Assembly: GCF_040412425.1 (NCBI RefSeq)
Contig: NC_089767.1
Location: 40,329,509 to 40,393,508, forward strand
Length of the DNA stretch: 64,000 nucleotides
DNA from: Macrobrachium rosenbergii
Lineage: Eukaryota > Arthropoda > Malacostraca > Decapoda > Palaemonidae
Direction: 5' to 3'
Shown here: positions 1 through 28,142 of the stretch, one piece after another
Numbering within the stretch: position 1 is the first letter of the stretch
How the letters are laid out: the number at the start of each line of letters is the position of its first letter
Notes under the pieces: generated by a model
Databases searched by the model: none
Seen by the model: only the letters and a program-made list of their open reading frames with translations
Told to the model about the DNA's origin: nothing
Program-made: the position numbers and the translations under genes

Positions 1-20
1 AGAGAGAGAGAGAGAGAGAG
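1..20. repeat. (AG)n microsatellite, cut by window edge
   Basis: Pure AG dinucleotides from the first base. From here to about 480 no gene was recognised; a G-rich tract lies at 424-446. Confidence 0.95.
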
Positions 21-484
21 ATGGTGGAATGCAACTTAAGGAAGGAAGCGTCTTTTATGCAGTCCTTTTTCCTCATTTATATAAATGCACACGTACGTAC
101 ATACCCGAATGCTCATTCATTCCTTCGCACAAGCGCGACCGACAAATGTACCTTCCAGTGTATGCATATGCATCTTTGTGTATCTGTGTGTGCGCGCGTA
201 TCCGTAACGTGTATCTTTCGTCAGGAAACAGACCGGCGGGTAGATTTGCATTATTTTGAATCATTAGATCCCAAGGAAAAGGGTTGCGTTCCCTTAAAGG
301 GGATGTCACGAGCGTCCGGGCGAGTTCGGTGTGTCACGGTTTTGCAGGGAGGCGCTTTTTTTTTTTTTGAGTGAGTGTGAAGAAGCCTTCGGAGAGCGAG
401 CTCTCTGCTCTTCTGGATGTTGTGGGTGGGGGTGGGGGGTGGGGGTTCTTTTTAGAGCTCGTTTCTCTCCTTGGAGATATTCTT

Positions 485-770
485 TGCTGTCTGTAATTCT
501 GTCTATCTTTCTATCTATCTATCTGTCTGTCGTTCTGCCATCTTACTTTAAAGGTATTCTTTTCTATCTTTCTATCTTTCTGTATATCCTTCTGTCATCT
601 TACCTTTAAGATAGTCTTGTCATCTATATGTCTGTCTATCTTTCGATCTTTCTGTATATCGTTCTGTCATCTTACTTTAAAAGATATTCTTTTCATCTAT
701 ATGTTCATCTATCTTTCTGTCTATCTATCTATCTATCTATCTGTCTATTTGTCTATCGTTCTACCTTCTT
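485..770. repeat. Degenerate TCTA/TCTG tetranucleotide array
   Basis: Runs of TCTA, TCTG and TTTC units are interrupted three times by a longer shared block containing CATCTTAC.TTTAA, giving a higher-order period of about 115 bp. Confidence 0.85.
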
Positions 771-798
771 ATTGTTTGAAAACTTTACTCCTCCGTAG

Positions 799-1776
799 GG
801 GTTAGTGCCGTCAGTGCACCTCACGCGGTGCACTGTAGGTAGGCATTGCTTGAGGTTCTTTGCAGCGTCCCTTCTATGGCCAGCTGCGACCCCTTTCGTT
901 CCTTTGACTGTACCTCCTTTCATATTCTCTTTCTTCCATCTTACTTTCCGTAACCCTCTCCTAACAATTGATTCATAGTGGTACAATTGCTTTGAGGTTT
1001 TTCTCCTGTTAACACCTTTCAAACCTTTTACCGTCAATTTCACCTTTTAAACCTTTTACTATCAATTTCACCTTTCAAACCTTTTAACTGTCAATTTCAC
1101 CTTTCAAACTTTTACCGTCAGTTACACCTTTCAAACCTTTTACTGTCAGTTTCACCTTTCAAACCTTTTACTGTCAATTTCACCTTTCAACCCTTTTACT
1201 GTCAATTTCACCTTTCAAAACTTTTACCGTCAGTTACACCTTTCAAACCTTTTAACTGTCAATTTCACCTTTCAAACTTTTACCGTCAGTTACACCTTTC
1301 AAACCTTTTACTGTCAATTTCACCTTTCAACCCTTTTACTGTCAATTTCACCTTTCAAAACTTTTACCGTCAGTTACACCTTTCAAACCTTTTACTGTCA
1401 GTTTCACCTTTCAAACCTTTTACCGTCAATTTCACCTTTCAACCCTTTTACTGTCAATTTCACCTTTCAAAACTTTTACCGTCAGTTACACCTTTCAAAC
1501 CTTTTACTGTCAGTTTCACCTTTCAAACCTTTTACCGTCAATTTCACCTTTCAAACTTTTACCGTCAATTACACCTTTCAAACCATTTACTGTCAATTTC
1601 ACCTTTCAAACCTTTTACTGTCAATTTCACCTTTCAAACTTTTACCGTCAGTTACACCTTTCAAACCTTTTACTGTCAATTTCACCTTTCAAACCTTCTA
1701 CTGTCAATTTCCGTTTCAGCGCCGAATGACCTCATAGGTCCCAGTGCTTGGCCTTTGGCCTAAATTCTATATTCTA
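799..1776 (+). repeat. SINE-like family S, copy 1, with internal array
   Basis: It starts GGTTAGTGCCGTCAGTGCAC and ends CTTGGCCTTTGGCCTAAATT, the ends of a family with about 11 copies here. A normal copy is about 280-300 bp; this one is nearly 1 kb because one internal segment has expanded (1011-1712). Confidence 0.9.
1011..1712 (+). repeat. 26-28-bp minisatellite inside family-S copy 1
   Basis: About 26 units built on CACCTTTCAAACCTTTTACT plus GTCAATTT. The same segment occurs once in other copies of the family, so the array arose in place. Variants of the unit alternate in a pattern that suggests higher-order duplication. Confidence 0.93.
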
Positions 1777-2241
1777 TTGTACTGAATTAAATTTTCATCG
1801 GAGAGTGGATCACCTCTATGGGACAAGAGTCGTGTTTCTTATGAATCAGCTCCAAAGTAAAAAATTTTACTGTATTAGGTTAGTGAATGCGGGAGGTAAA
1901 CAAACAAACAAACAAAAACAATGCTCTGTCGCCTGTTCTTGTTAATTTGCTTTGTTCATTGTTCAATTCATTTATGACTTATTTCCAGTCCTTTCCTGGA
2001 ATTGAAATCCCCATTTATTCAGAATTTTTATGTCCATCTTTCTTCTTATATTCGACTCTCTTCCTTCCTACTCCCCATCCGTGCACAGACGCATCGAAAG
2101 CTATGTTTTAGGACCTCCCCCTCCTCCTTCTCCTTCCCCTTCCCCCTTCCCCTCTCCCCTCTCCCCTCTCCCTCCCTCCCAAAACCAGTATCTTAAATTG
2201 CTTCATTCTATCACTTCTAATTAGGTCAGTACCTGGTATCA

Positions 2242-2243
<2 letters not shown>

Positions 2244-2323
<80 letters not shown>

Positions 2324-2378
2324 ACCTACTTAACAAGCGTTTCAACTTTTTTCGTGTGTGTGTGTGTGTGTGTGTGTG
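2244..2378. repeat. (CT)n, short (AT)n and (TG)n microsatellites
   Basis: CT runs to about 2312, then AT, then after a gap TG from 2354. Upstream (1780-2240) and downstream (2380-2770) no gene was recognised; 2112-2180 is a CCCTTCC-rich tract. Confidence 0.95.
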
Positions 2379-2777
2379 GGTGTATGTGTATGTGTCTTTA
2401 TTCGTCTTGGCTCATTTGTTTGAAGTCTGTAGGGCGGCGGTGGGGGCCCCCCTTCCCCCAATCAGCATAATAATTAATTCTCCTCCCGGCGTTTCTGATT
2501 ATCAGATATATATACGTAAAAGCAACTTTTCACCCGGTCCCCAGATGCTTTTCGCTAATTAGGCGCGTGGTTTTTTTGTTTTGTTTTTGTTTTTGTTTAT
2601 TTAACGGTGGGGAATACGTTCAATAAATTCTTAATTATAATTTCTGTTCGGAATATCTATCGTATGGCTGACCCCGTTTCGCGAAATGTCAGCATTCTCT
2701 TCACCCAAGGGCAGTTCTACATTTTTACCAGACGCAACATCAGCGAGCTGGGATCGGGAACAGTTTCATTTACATGC

Positions 2778-2830
2778 GAGCTCGTTGGCGCGCGCTCCAC
2801 GCGCGCTGGAACCCGGGGGCTACTGTCTCC
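2778..2830 (+). repeat. GC-rich dispersed segment, copy 1
   Basis: GAGCTCGTTGGCGCGCGCT followed by CTGGAACCCGG and TGTCTCC. The reverse complement recurs at 52525-52573, the only other GC-rich patch of this kind in the window. Origin unknown; a Pol III or tRNA-derived element is possible. Confidence 0.6.
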
Positions 2831-3062
2831 ATCGGACTAAGGGAACAGGTCGAAAATTGAGGGACAAGATTTGACCCAGAGAAGATTCGACCCAGAAAAA
2901 CAAACAGACGTACGAACAGACAAGAAGGCAAGCTTAAATAAAAGCGTATAGAAATATCTCGTACGAATGGTCTTGCCATTTGCCTGCGAGGCTACGAGTG
3001 TAAATATTTGTGCTCTAGTTGTGCGAGATACTTAATTCACTTAGAAGGATAGCACCCTTGTA

Positions 3063-3129
<67 letters not shown>

Positions 3130-3152
3130 GTTCATGAGATGAACCCTAGTCA

Positions 3153-3209
<57 letters not shown>

Positions 3210-3225
3210 AGATGAACCCTAGCCA

Positions 3226-3284
<59 letters not shown>

Positions 3285-3430
3285 AAGGTGAGCCCTACTC
3301 ATATGAAACAACCCCACCGAAAGGGACCATTGACTCGAAATTAAACCTTCCAAAGAACATAGCGTTTATTCCAAAGAACTTAAAGAATACAACAGGAAAT
3401 AAAGAAAGAAGAGCTCAGCCATCAGAAAAG
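3063..3430 (+). repeat. Three (TTA)n blocks and (TTA)n-linked SINE fragment T
   Basis: TTA tracts at 3063-3129, 3159-3204 and 3228-3281 are separated by copies of GAGATGAACCCTAG.CATAT, the start of fragment T. The body (GACTCGAAATTAAACCTTCC, AAAGAACAT) follows. The family also occurs at 14090, 24061, 30287, 47375 and 63745, always beside TTA/AAT tracts or a tRNA-like head. Confidence 0.85.
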
Positions 3431-3834
3431 AAAAAAAAATGAACAAAATAACAAACAAACAGGTGAAAATGTAAGCAAATAATTAAAACACGAAGCGCAT
3501 TGTTTTCGGGTCGCAGTGCGTTGCCTCTTCCCCGAACGTTTGAGCTCTGATTGTGATCCCCGTTCGGAATGTATAGGTTCTGTGTCCATTGTTGTCGTAC
3601 AAAAGAGTTCCTCTTTTTTTTTTTTATAATTTCTGTTATTAACACAATCGTCCACCTGTTTCGCACCTGTCCCGCGGGATTTTGGATCGCGAGTGCTGCC
3701 GATAGCCATTGTTGAATCAAAGGCGACTTTAATATCTTTTGAATATCTCGTCCGTGAGCGTATTCTCTTTAAGTGAAAGGTTGCGCCGTTTTTTCCGAGG
3801 GATTGCCGCTCTCTTCAGCCCTTAAGCCTGTGCG

Positions 3835-3974
<140 letters not shown>

Positions 3975-4149
3975 ATCCATCCCCATGCCCTCTGAATCTT
4001 GGCTCTGACGCACCACAGTCGAGTGACTGCCACGTACCTTACACAGTGCGTAGGTTAGCAAATTTCTCCTCCTCGCCAGGGAATCGAACCGGCCCCTCCT
4101 TGCCTGTCTGTCTGTCTGTTTGTATGAATTTTCTGAACTCATTCGCATT

Positions 4150-4541
4150 TCAGTTTTCTGTAAAAGAAAACTATTGTGCCGGCTTTGTCTGTCCGTCCGC
4201 ACTTTTTCTGTCCGCCCTCAGATCTTAAAAACTACTGAGGCTAGAGGGCTGCAAATTGGTATGTTGATCATCCACCCTCCAGTCATCAAACATATCAAAT
4301 TGCAGCCCTCTGACCTCAGTAGTTTTTATTCTGTTTAAGGTTAAAGTTAGACCTAATCGTGCTTCTGGCAACGTAACAACACAGGCCACCCCGGCCGGCT
4401 GAGAGTTTCATGGGCCGCGGCTCATACAGAATCATACCGAGACCACCGAAAGATAGATCTATTTTCGGTGGCCTTGATTATGCGCTGTAGCGGCAGTACG
4501 GAAAACTCGATTACGCCGAAGAAACTTCGGCGCATTTTTTC
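4150..4541 (+). repeat. Nested-palindrome family P, copy 1
   Basis: This element family has seven copies here. It holds a large hairpin (arms ACTGAGGCTAGAGGGCTGCA and its complement), a second hairpin around GACCACCGAAAGATAGATCT, and a third, GCCGAAGAAACTTCGGC. The edges are TTTTCTGTAAAAGAAAAC and CGCATTTTTT. No coding capacity, so non-autonomous; transposition mechanism unknown. Confidence 0.9.
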
Positions 4542-4665
4542 ACTTTTGTTTTTTTTTTGTCATGGGTTTTCTCTCCTTTCCTGTGTGTCTCATTGTTCTG
4601 ATGTCTGTCACTACGTTAATGGAGGGGAAGTGAGCCCCCATCCTGTTCTGGCTAGTATAAATGGA

Positions 4666-4669
<4 letters not shown>

Positions 4670-4718
<49 letters not shown>
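4670..4718. repeat. (AG)n microsatellite
   Basis: Pure AG tract between family-P copy 1 and the terminal-inverted-repeat element. Confidence 0.95.
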
Positions 4719-4720
<2 letters not shown>

Positions 4721-4855
4721 ACCTTTAAGTTATGTACTGTCCCGCTTTTTTGTGAAAATGTGAAATCTCTGTATCCCTTGAACGTTTATAATACTGGTAG
4801 ACATAGTTGTATTGAGTTAGAAGGCAGGGACCACTGTAGACGTCAAATACGTTTT

Positions 4856-5414
4856 GATCTTTCCTAGATAGTGACCCCCAGAGGTTTTCGGGGGTCGTTA
4901 TCTGGGACTAATATTGCTTGGGGGTCATTATCTAGGACTAATATTTTTTGGGGGTCATTATCTAGGACTAATATTTTTGGGGGTCATTATTTAGGACTAA
5001 TATTTCTTTGGGGGTCATTATCTAGGACTAATATTTTGCAGGGGTCATTATCTAGGACTAATATTTCTTGGGGTTATTATCTAGGACTAATATTTTTTGG
5101 GGTCATCATCTAGGACTAATATTTCTTGGGGGTCATTATCTAGGACTAGTATTTCTTGGGGTCATTATCTAGGACTAATATTTTGTGGGGGTCATTATCT
5201 AGGACTAATATTTCTTGGGGTCATTATCTAGGACTAATATTACTTGGGGTCTTTATCTACGACTAATATTTCTTGGGAGGTCATTATCTTTATGATATTT
5301 ACAGTCTTTTGTTGATGTTTTTGAGGTCATCCTCAACGGGCCTGTACTAAACACTCCGCAAAGGTGGATACATATCGGGTTAAAGCCTCTGGGGGTCACT
5401 ATCTAGGAAAGATC
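4856..5414. mobile_element. Terminal-inverted-repeat element R, long copy
   Basis: The 29-bp ends (GATCTTTCCTAGATAGTGAC at left, complement at right) are perfect inverted repeats. Inside are about 14 tandem units of about 31 bp (GGGGGTCATTATCTAGGACT plus AATATTT), then a unique part with TTTATGATATTTACAGTC. A 203-bp copy of the same element lies at 58869-59071. No open reading frame of note, so a MITE-like non-autonomous element. Confidence 0.85.
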
Positions 5415-5667
5415 TCACATGTCTAAAAGACAGAATTATTGGAAACCTGACGAAATCGCAGTGTAAAGGTTACGTTTATTTAGACGGTCAGTAATACTCT
5501 CAGAAAATTAAGAAAATATAGCAGTCCAGTATCCTGAACGAAAATGCAGCTATTCCTCGTTTCCTGTGTTAAAAAGTTCTGTCATTAGCAAAGATTTTAC
5601 TTGAATTTTAGTCAGTTTCGTGTGACAACATTCCTTATGAAACAGTGAACCTCTGTAACGAGGCTAT

Positions 5668-6205
5668 AATATCGAGAATTAAAACCCAAAGTAGTGTTAA
5701 AAATATTTATGCACAGAGTTAACAAGTGAAAAATAGGCCGAAGTTTCTTCGGCACAACCGAGTTTTCTGTACAGCGCATAATCAAGGCCACAGAAAACAG
5801 ATCTATCTAATTTAGGTGGTCTCGGTATAATGCTGTAAGAGCCGCGGCCCATGAAACTCAGCCGCCCGAGGTGGCCTGTGTTGTTGCGTTGCCAGAAGCA
5901 TGATTATGGCTAACTTTAACCGTAAATAAAATAAAAACTACTGAGCCTAGAGGGCTGTAATTTAGTATGTATCATGACTGGAGGGTGGATGATCAAGATG
6001 CCAATTTGCAGCCCTCTAGCCTCAGTAATTTTTAAGATCTGAGGGCGGACAGACAAAGCCGGCACCAAGGTTTTCTTTTACAGAATACTAAAAATGATAC
6101 GGAGAGACTTTCAGATGGTACTCCGCATCCCTCATAAGTCCTCATCATTCTTAGCTCTGTGCATAAATATTGTTAACACTAATGTGGCTTTTAATTCTCG
6201 ATATT
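5668..6205. repeat. 55-bp inverted repeat enclosing a family-P copy
   Basis: Arms 5668-5722 and 6151-6205 match as inverted copies at 50 of 55 positions (AATATCGAGAATTAAAA at the outer ends). The loop is filled by family-P copy 2 (5731-6093). Confidence 0.85.
5731..6093 (-). repeat. Nested-palindrome family P, copy 2
   Basis: Same element as at 4150-4541 in the opposite orientation, starting AGGCCGAAGTTTCTTCGGC and ending at TTTTCTTTTACAGAA. Confidence 0.9.
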
Positions 6206-6510
6206 TGCCTAATATTTAAAACTATTTAGAAAAATGTGTGACTATTCCTATTCAAACTTTTACTTTGATAAATATTTGTCCAATTTTGGAAACTATTTAG
6301 AAAAATATGTGACTATTTTTATTGAAAATTTTCCTGTGATAAACAGTTGCCTAATATTGAAAACTATTTAGAAAAATGTGTGACTATTTCTATTGAAAAT
6401 TTTCCTGTGATAAATATTTTTCTAATTTTGAAAACTATTTGGACAAATATGTGACTATTTCTATTCAGATTTTACTGTGATAGATATTTGTCAAATATTC
6501 AAAACCGTCT
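6205..6510. repeat. About 68-bp tandem array
   Basis: Four or so units sharing GAAAACTATTTAGAAAAAT and GTGACTATT.CTATT. Confidence 0.85.
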
Positions 6511-6584
6511 AGAAATATACGCATGACTTAAAGTTCGATATTCATGAGGGCAAAGCATTGACTCGTAAGTCATGGCTGATCAGC

Positions 6585-6782
6585 TTTTACTGTACCTCCG
6601 TTCAAATTCTCTCTCTTCCATCAATGAGACAATTGTTAAAGGGCTTTCCATCACCCCTTAACAATTGTCTCATAGTGCAACTGCGAGGTTTACCCCCTGT
6701 TACACCTTTCAGACCTTCTTACTGACAATTTCTCTTTCAAAGCTGGATGACCTCGTAGGTCCCAGCTCTTAGCCTAAATAAT
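6585..6782 (+). repeat. SINE-like family S, copy 2 (5' truncated)
   Basis: It begins at TTTTACTGTACCTCCGTTCA and ends near CTTAGCCTAAAT. It ends 37 bp before LDLR exon 1; a short piece inside is duplicated (AACAATTGT.TCAT). Confidence 0.85.
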
Positions 6783-6819
6783 GTATCCCATTCCCTTTAA
6801 TCCTTTCATGTATCCGCAG

Positions 6820-20244
<13,425 letters not shown>

Positions 20245-20785
20245 GTGAGTATTTTCCCCCAGTCCTTGTGTTTTTGGCTATGGTGTTCTTGGGCTTAAAT
20301 GAACTTTTTCCTCTAGTCCTTATGTTGTTGATTATGATGCTCTTGGACTTGAATTAACTTTTTCCTTGTACTATACTTATGAACTTTCGGTTACAGTTTA
20401 AATTACTGTATAGACGAAATGAGCCTTACTTGATTGTCAATTGGAGTGTAATTTATAGTCAGCAGGACTTCAGTTCACAATCACATGGAATGCACTTTGA
20501 AGTTAGTGGTCAGTTGCTAGTAAGAACGCAATATTCAGTTCCATGGATGTAATTTATAAACAACTAGAAATGTGAGGAAACTGGTCACCCAGTATATGTA
20601 TGGATAAAAAGAAGTCACGTGAATTCCAGACCAACTACAAAGACCAAAGACCATGGGGACTTTTCAGTGTAATTGCCCTTATCCTGGCATCCAGTGTTTC
20701 TCATGAACCAGTAAACACACTAGATTTTAGAATAACCAATACCCTTACCTACATTATAGTATCAGCAAATTCAACTTATAAACAG

Positions 20786-21245
20786 ATGGACATGATCATG
20801 GCTGGAAAGGCAACATAATATCAAAAGGGCGACATGGTCATGGCTGGAAAGGCAACATAATATAAAAAGGGGGACATGATCATAGCTGAAAAAGGCAACA
20901 TAATATAAAAAGGGGGACATGATCATGGCTGATAAGGCAACATAATATAAACAGGAGGACATGAGCATGGCTGATAAGGCAACATAATATAAAAAGGGGG
21001 ACATGATCATGGCTGAAAAGGCAACATTGTTTAAAAAGGGGGACATGATCATGGCTGATAAGGCAACATAATATAAACAGGAGGACATGATCATGGCTGG
21101 AAAGGCAACATAGTTTAAACAGGGGGACATGATCATGGCTGACAAGGCAACATAATATAAACAGGAGGACATGATCATGGCTGACAAGGCAACATAATAT
21201 AAACAGGAGGACATGATCATGGCTGAAAAGACAACATAATCTGCC
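20786..21245. repeat. 42-43-bp tandem array
   Basis: About eleven units of GGACATGATCATGGCTGATA then AGGCAACATAATATAAACAG. Open frames across it on the minus strand come from the low stop content of the unit. Confidence 0.93.
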
Positions 21246-21639
21246 CACTTAAGTTCTGGAATGGATAAAAATGCTACACACACAAACACTATGGGTTTAA
21301 TATCAGAATTAGGATAGCAAATAAACTTGAGCAATGTTTTTTATTTAAGTTACGATTTACAGTGTTAAGGAAGACTCAGAAAAATTCATATGTATAAAGG
21401 ATTTGGGGAAATGATTCACATGAAGATAAACAGTGATACGTTTAATATTTAATATTTTCATCATCTTCAGGAAGACAAAGATCACACATTGTGATTTAGT
21501 ATACTTACTGGATATCTGCAAAAAAATTTTGTATTTAGTATACTTAATGTATACTGTATTTGCAGAAATGCTTATTAGTCGAGGTCACAGTTCTTTGTTT
21601 GGACATTTGAGTGTTAACCTGATAACTGTTAACCAGAGG

Positions 21640-22335
21640 TAATCGTTTGTGTCTTAGCTTAATTTACAACTTTGTTATATGTTACAATAACATGTTGGTG
21701 ACTGGTAACTGTTACCCACAGTAACTGTTTGTATCTTAGCTTAGATGACAACTTTGTTAAATGTTACAATAACAGGTGGTTAGATTTTAACTGTCATTCA
21801 TAGTAATTGTTTGTGCCTTAACTTAAATTACAACTTTGTTATATGTTACTATAACTGGTTGTTATATTTTAACTGTCATCCGCAGTAATCGTTTGTGCCT
21901 TAACTTAAATTACAACTTTGTTATATGTTACAATAACAGGTTGTTAACTGTTACCCACAATTATTGTTTTGTTCTTAGCTTAAATTACAACTTTGTTATA
22001 TGTTACAATAACAGGTTGTTAGATTTTAACTGTCATCCACAGTAATTGTTTATGCCTTAGCTTAAATTACAACTTTGATGTATGTTACAATAACAGGTTG
22101 TTAGAGTGTAACTATTGTCCTCAGTAATTGTTTGTGTCTTAGGTTAAATTACAACTTTGTTATATGTTACCAATAACATGTTGTTAGATTTTAACTGTCA
22201 TCCACAGTAATTGCTTGTCTTAACTTAAATTACAACTTTGTTATATGTTACAATAACATGTTAAATATTGACCACAGTAATTGTTTGTGTCTTAGCTTAA
22301 ATTACAACTGTCAGTTATATATTACAGTAACGTGT
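21640..22335. repeat. About 83-bp tandem array
   Basis: Eight or so units sharing TAAATTACAACTTTGTTATA, TGTTACAATAACA and AACTGTCATCCACAGTAAT. Confidence 0.9.
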
Positions 22336-22499
22336 TAAAACATTTTAAGTAGCTTAAAGCTCCATAAGAAAACAAGAATTTCAGTGTTGTTTTTAAATAG
22401 TATGCAATGATTGAAGATGAGGCTTGAAAGATATGTCCTTGTTTTTTCTTGATCTAAGTTGACTGGAACACAAGGCTTGAACAACGCAGCCGAGGAAAT

Positions 22500-23290
22500 T
22501 AGGCATCTGTCAAGATAAGATTTTTATTAAATTGTAGGAATGTGTAAGATTGTAATCAAACTGTAGGAAAGTGTAAGGCTGTAATTCAACTGTAGGAAAG
22601 TGTAAGATTATGATTAAACTGTAGGGAAGTGTAAGATAGTATTGAATCTGTAAGAAAATGTAAGATTGTAATCAGACTGTAGGAAAATGTAAGATTATGA
22701 TTAACCTGATTGTGAAGACTTAAAACTGTAGGGAAGTGTCAGATAGTAATTAATCTGAAGGACAGTGTAAGATTATAATTAAACTTTAGGGAAGTGTAAG
22801 CTTGTAATTAAACTGTAGGGAAGTGTAAGGTTGCAAAAAGTATGGGAATCTGTAAGATTTTAATTAAACTGTAGGAAGATGTAAGATTATAATTCAGCTA
22901 CAAGAAAGTGCAAGATTAAGATTAAAACTGCAGGAATGTGTAAGATTGTAATTAAACTGTAGGAAAGTTTAAGACTGCAATTAAGCTGCAGGGAAGTGTA
23001 AGATTGTGATTAATCTGTAGGAAAGAGTAAGATTATAATTAAACTGTAGGGAAGTGTAAGATTTCAAATAAACTGTAGGAAGATATGAGATTATATTTCA
23101 GCTATAGGAAAGTGTAAGAACTGAAATAAATGTAGGAAAGTGTAAGATTATATACTTAAACTGCAGGAAAGTGTAAGATTATAATTAAACGCAGGAATGT
23201 GTAAGATTGTAATTAAACTGTATGAAAATGTAAGATTACACCTAAACTGCAGGAATGTGTAAGATTGCAATTAAGCTGTAGGGAAGTGTA
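22500..23290. repeat. About 29-bp tandem array
   Basis: Roughly 25 diverged units of ACTGTAGGAAAGTGTAAGAT then TATAATTAA. It lies downstream of the six-Cys gene. Confidence 0.9.
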
Positions 23291-23542
23291 TGACCCCAGG
23301 ATACAAATAGTAAGATCCTTATCAAGACTTTGTGTATATATTATACTGTATGTTGAATAATCTAGTTCAGCTTATTTGACAATGTAGTCCCTTTAAATGA
23401 TTTTGGTATATTCACATTAATTCACCAGCTTTGTTATTTAACTGATTTAGTAAAATGATTGAGAAAGATACAAATACTGAATGGAAAACTGAGAACTTTT
23501 TTCTTTTTTGTTGGAGACAAAGTTCTTATATTAGACCCATAC

Positions 23543-26767
<3,225 letters not shown>

Positions 26768-27231
26768 CTGAAAAGAAAGTTTTATTTCTTTTATCAAGGA
26801 CACATTCAGTGACTTTTCGTTGTATTTTTAAGGCAGGGTTTGCTAAGAGAAAAGTAAGGGAAGGAGCGGGGAATAATGTTGATCAGTCATTACTAGAAAT
26901 GTGAAATCTGAACCTTCGTCTAGAGCTTTTGGACAACATCAGTGGACTCTCAAGACCCATTCTGGTCTGTCCTTATTCACCCAACGAAGTCTAATGTACT
27001 TAGTTTCCATGTCTTTATATTTGCATGTAGTACTCCTTCAAGATACTTTCCTTTGGACTTCCTTTGAAGTCGTTACCTCTTCCAAGGACATGCTGCGAGG
27101 TGAATCTGTGTTATGTTTGTCTTTTCCAGTAAATTCAAGTCTGCATTATACCATTCACAGACCTTCAGATACAACACAGTCATGTAGGTTGTGCTTGATA
27201 TGACGGAAGTAATATCAGACTTTGGCTATAA

Positions 27232-27353
27232 CTAAAATGTGGAATAGTTTGCCTAGTCACTAGGCAAACTATTTCACATTTTAGTCTGGAGATCTGATGA
27301 TTCCACAACACACTAGACCACTAGTGTGTTGTGGAATCATCTGATCTCCAGAC
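27232..27353. repeat. Two abutting near-perfect palindromes
   Basis: 27232-27284 has 26-bp arms around a single base with one mismatch; 27284-27353 has 33-bp arms around ACCA with one mismatch. They share base 27284. They lie about 465 bp upstream of the six-Cys gene signal exon. Confidence 0.92.
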
Positions 27354-27658
27354 GTTAAAGCGAGAAGCAAATACAGCCCTTTTCTCTCCTGACGCATCTT
27401 GAACTTCACGCGTATCGGTTCTGTTTTGTCCCCTCACATTTATGTATTTGTTTCTCTTTGGGTTTATAGTCTGTTGACTCCGTTCATAAGGGTGTTCAGC
27501 TGAACATTTAGGAAAGAAGGAAGGAAAGAAAGGTCGTATCCTTTCAGAAACTGATATGGAACAAGAGTTAGTTTTTAAAATAAGCCAGTGTCCGATTAAC
27601 ACGTCAACATTCAGCATTTGGTTGATGGAGATTGATTCCTAGGGAACCTGGTCCTTAT

Positions 27659-27803
27659 CAGGAACAGCCAAACAAGCGCTACAGTCAACGTTTCGGCTTC
27701 AACAAACAAGCCATTTTCAACCCAAAAGTGGCGCAATGTGTTGAAGCCGAAACGCCCCTGTGGAATAAAATTGTTGACCGTAGCGCTTGTTTTACTGTTC
27801 CTG
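27659..27803. repeat. Compound foldback hairpin
   Basis: Outer 31-bp arms (CAGGAACAGCCAAACAAGCG...) match with three mismatches; inner 15-bp arms (GTTTCGGCTTCAACA) are perfect. From 27804 to 28100 nothing else was recognised. Confidence 0.88.
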
Positions 27804-28102
27804 TTTAGCATTTCGTCATTATCTGTGATTACAGGGCGATGTTTATGAAGCGTGTCGCAGTAAATTCCCTTTTTTTTATGGAAAAAATAGACAGTAATTT
27901 GGTCAATGGCAAACTACATTACGCACTCACAGACCTCGACACTTTAAGTGTGAGGCCACAGTTGTCAAGACTGATCTTACGGTTTTACACCGTGTCATTG
28001 TTACAATTGACCAGTCAGATTCGTAAATCATAATTTTGCTTATCGAGATATTTCCACTTGTTCTAGACGATTAGGTTGAGGTTAACTTGGCCCCCCTCCC
28101 TA

Positions 28103-28104
<2 letters not shown>

Positions 28105-28142
<38 letters not shown>

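Noticed and set aside
20771..21334. 187-codon minus-strand frame
   Set aside because: It is a translation of a 42-43-bp tandem array.
21470..21642. Possible next receptor exon after the acceptor-like cttcag
   Set aside because: The open stretch lacks EGF cysteines and any propeller motif.
26901..27203. 100-codon plus-strand frame
   Set aside because: No splice sites or family features; it lies upstream of a minus-strand gene.
27284..27353. Hammerhead ribozyme (CTGATGA seen in the stem)
   Set aside because: The motif is part of a plain palindrome; no GAAA core or three-stem layout.
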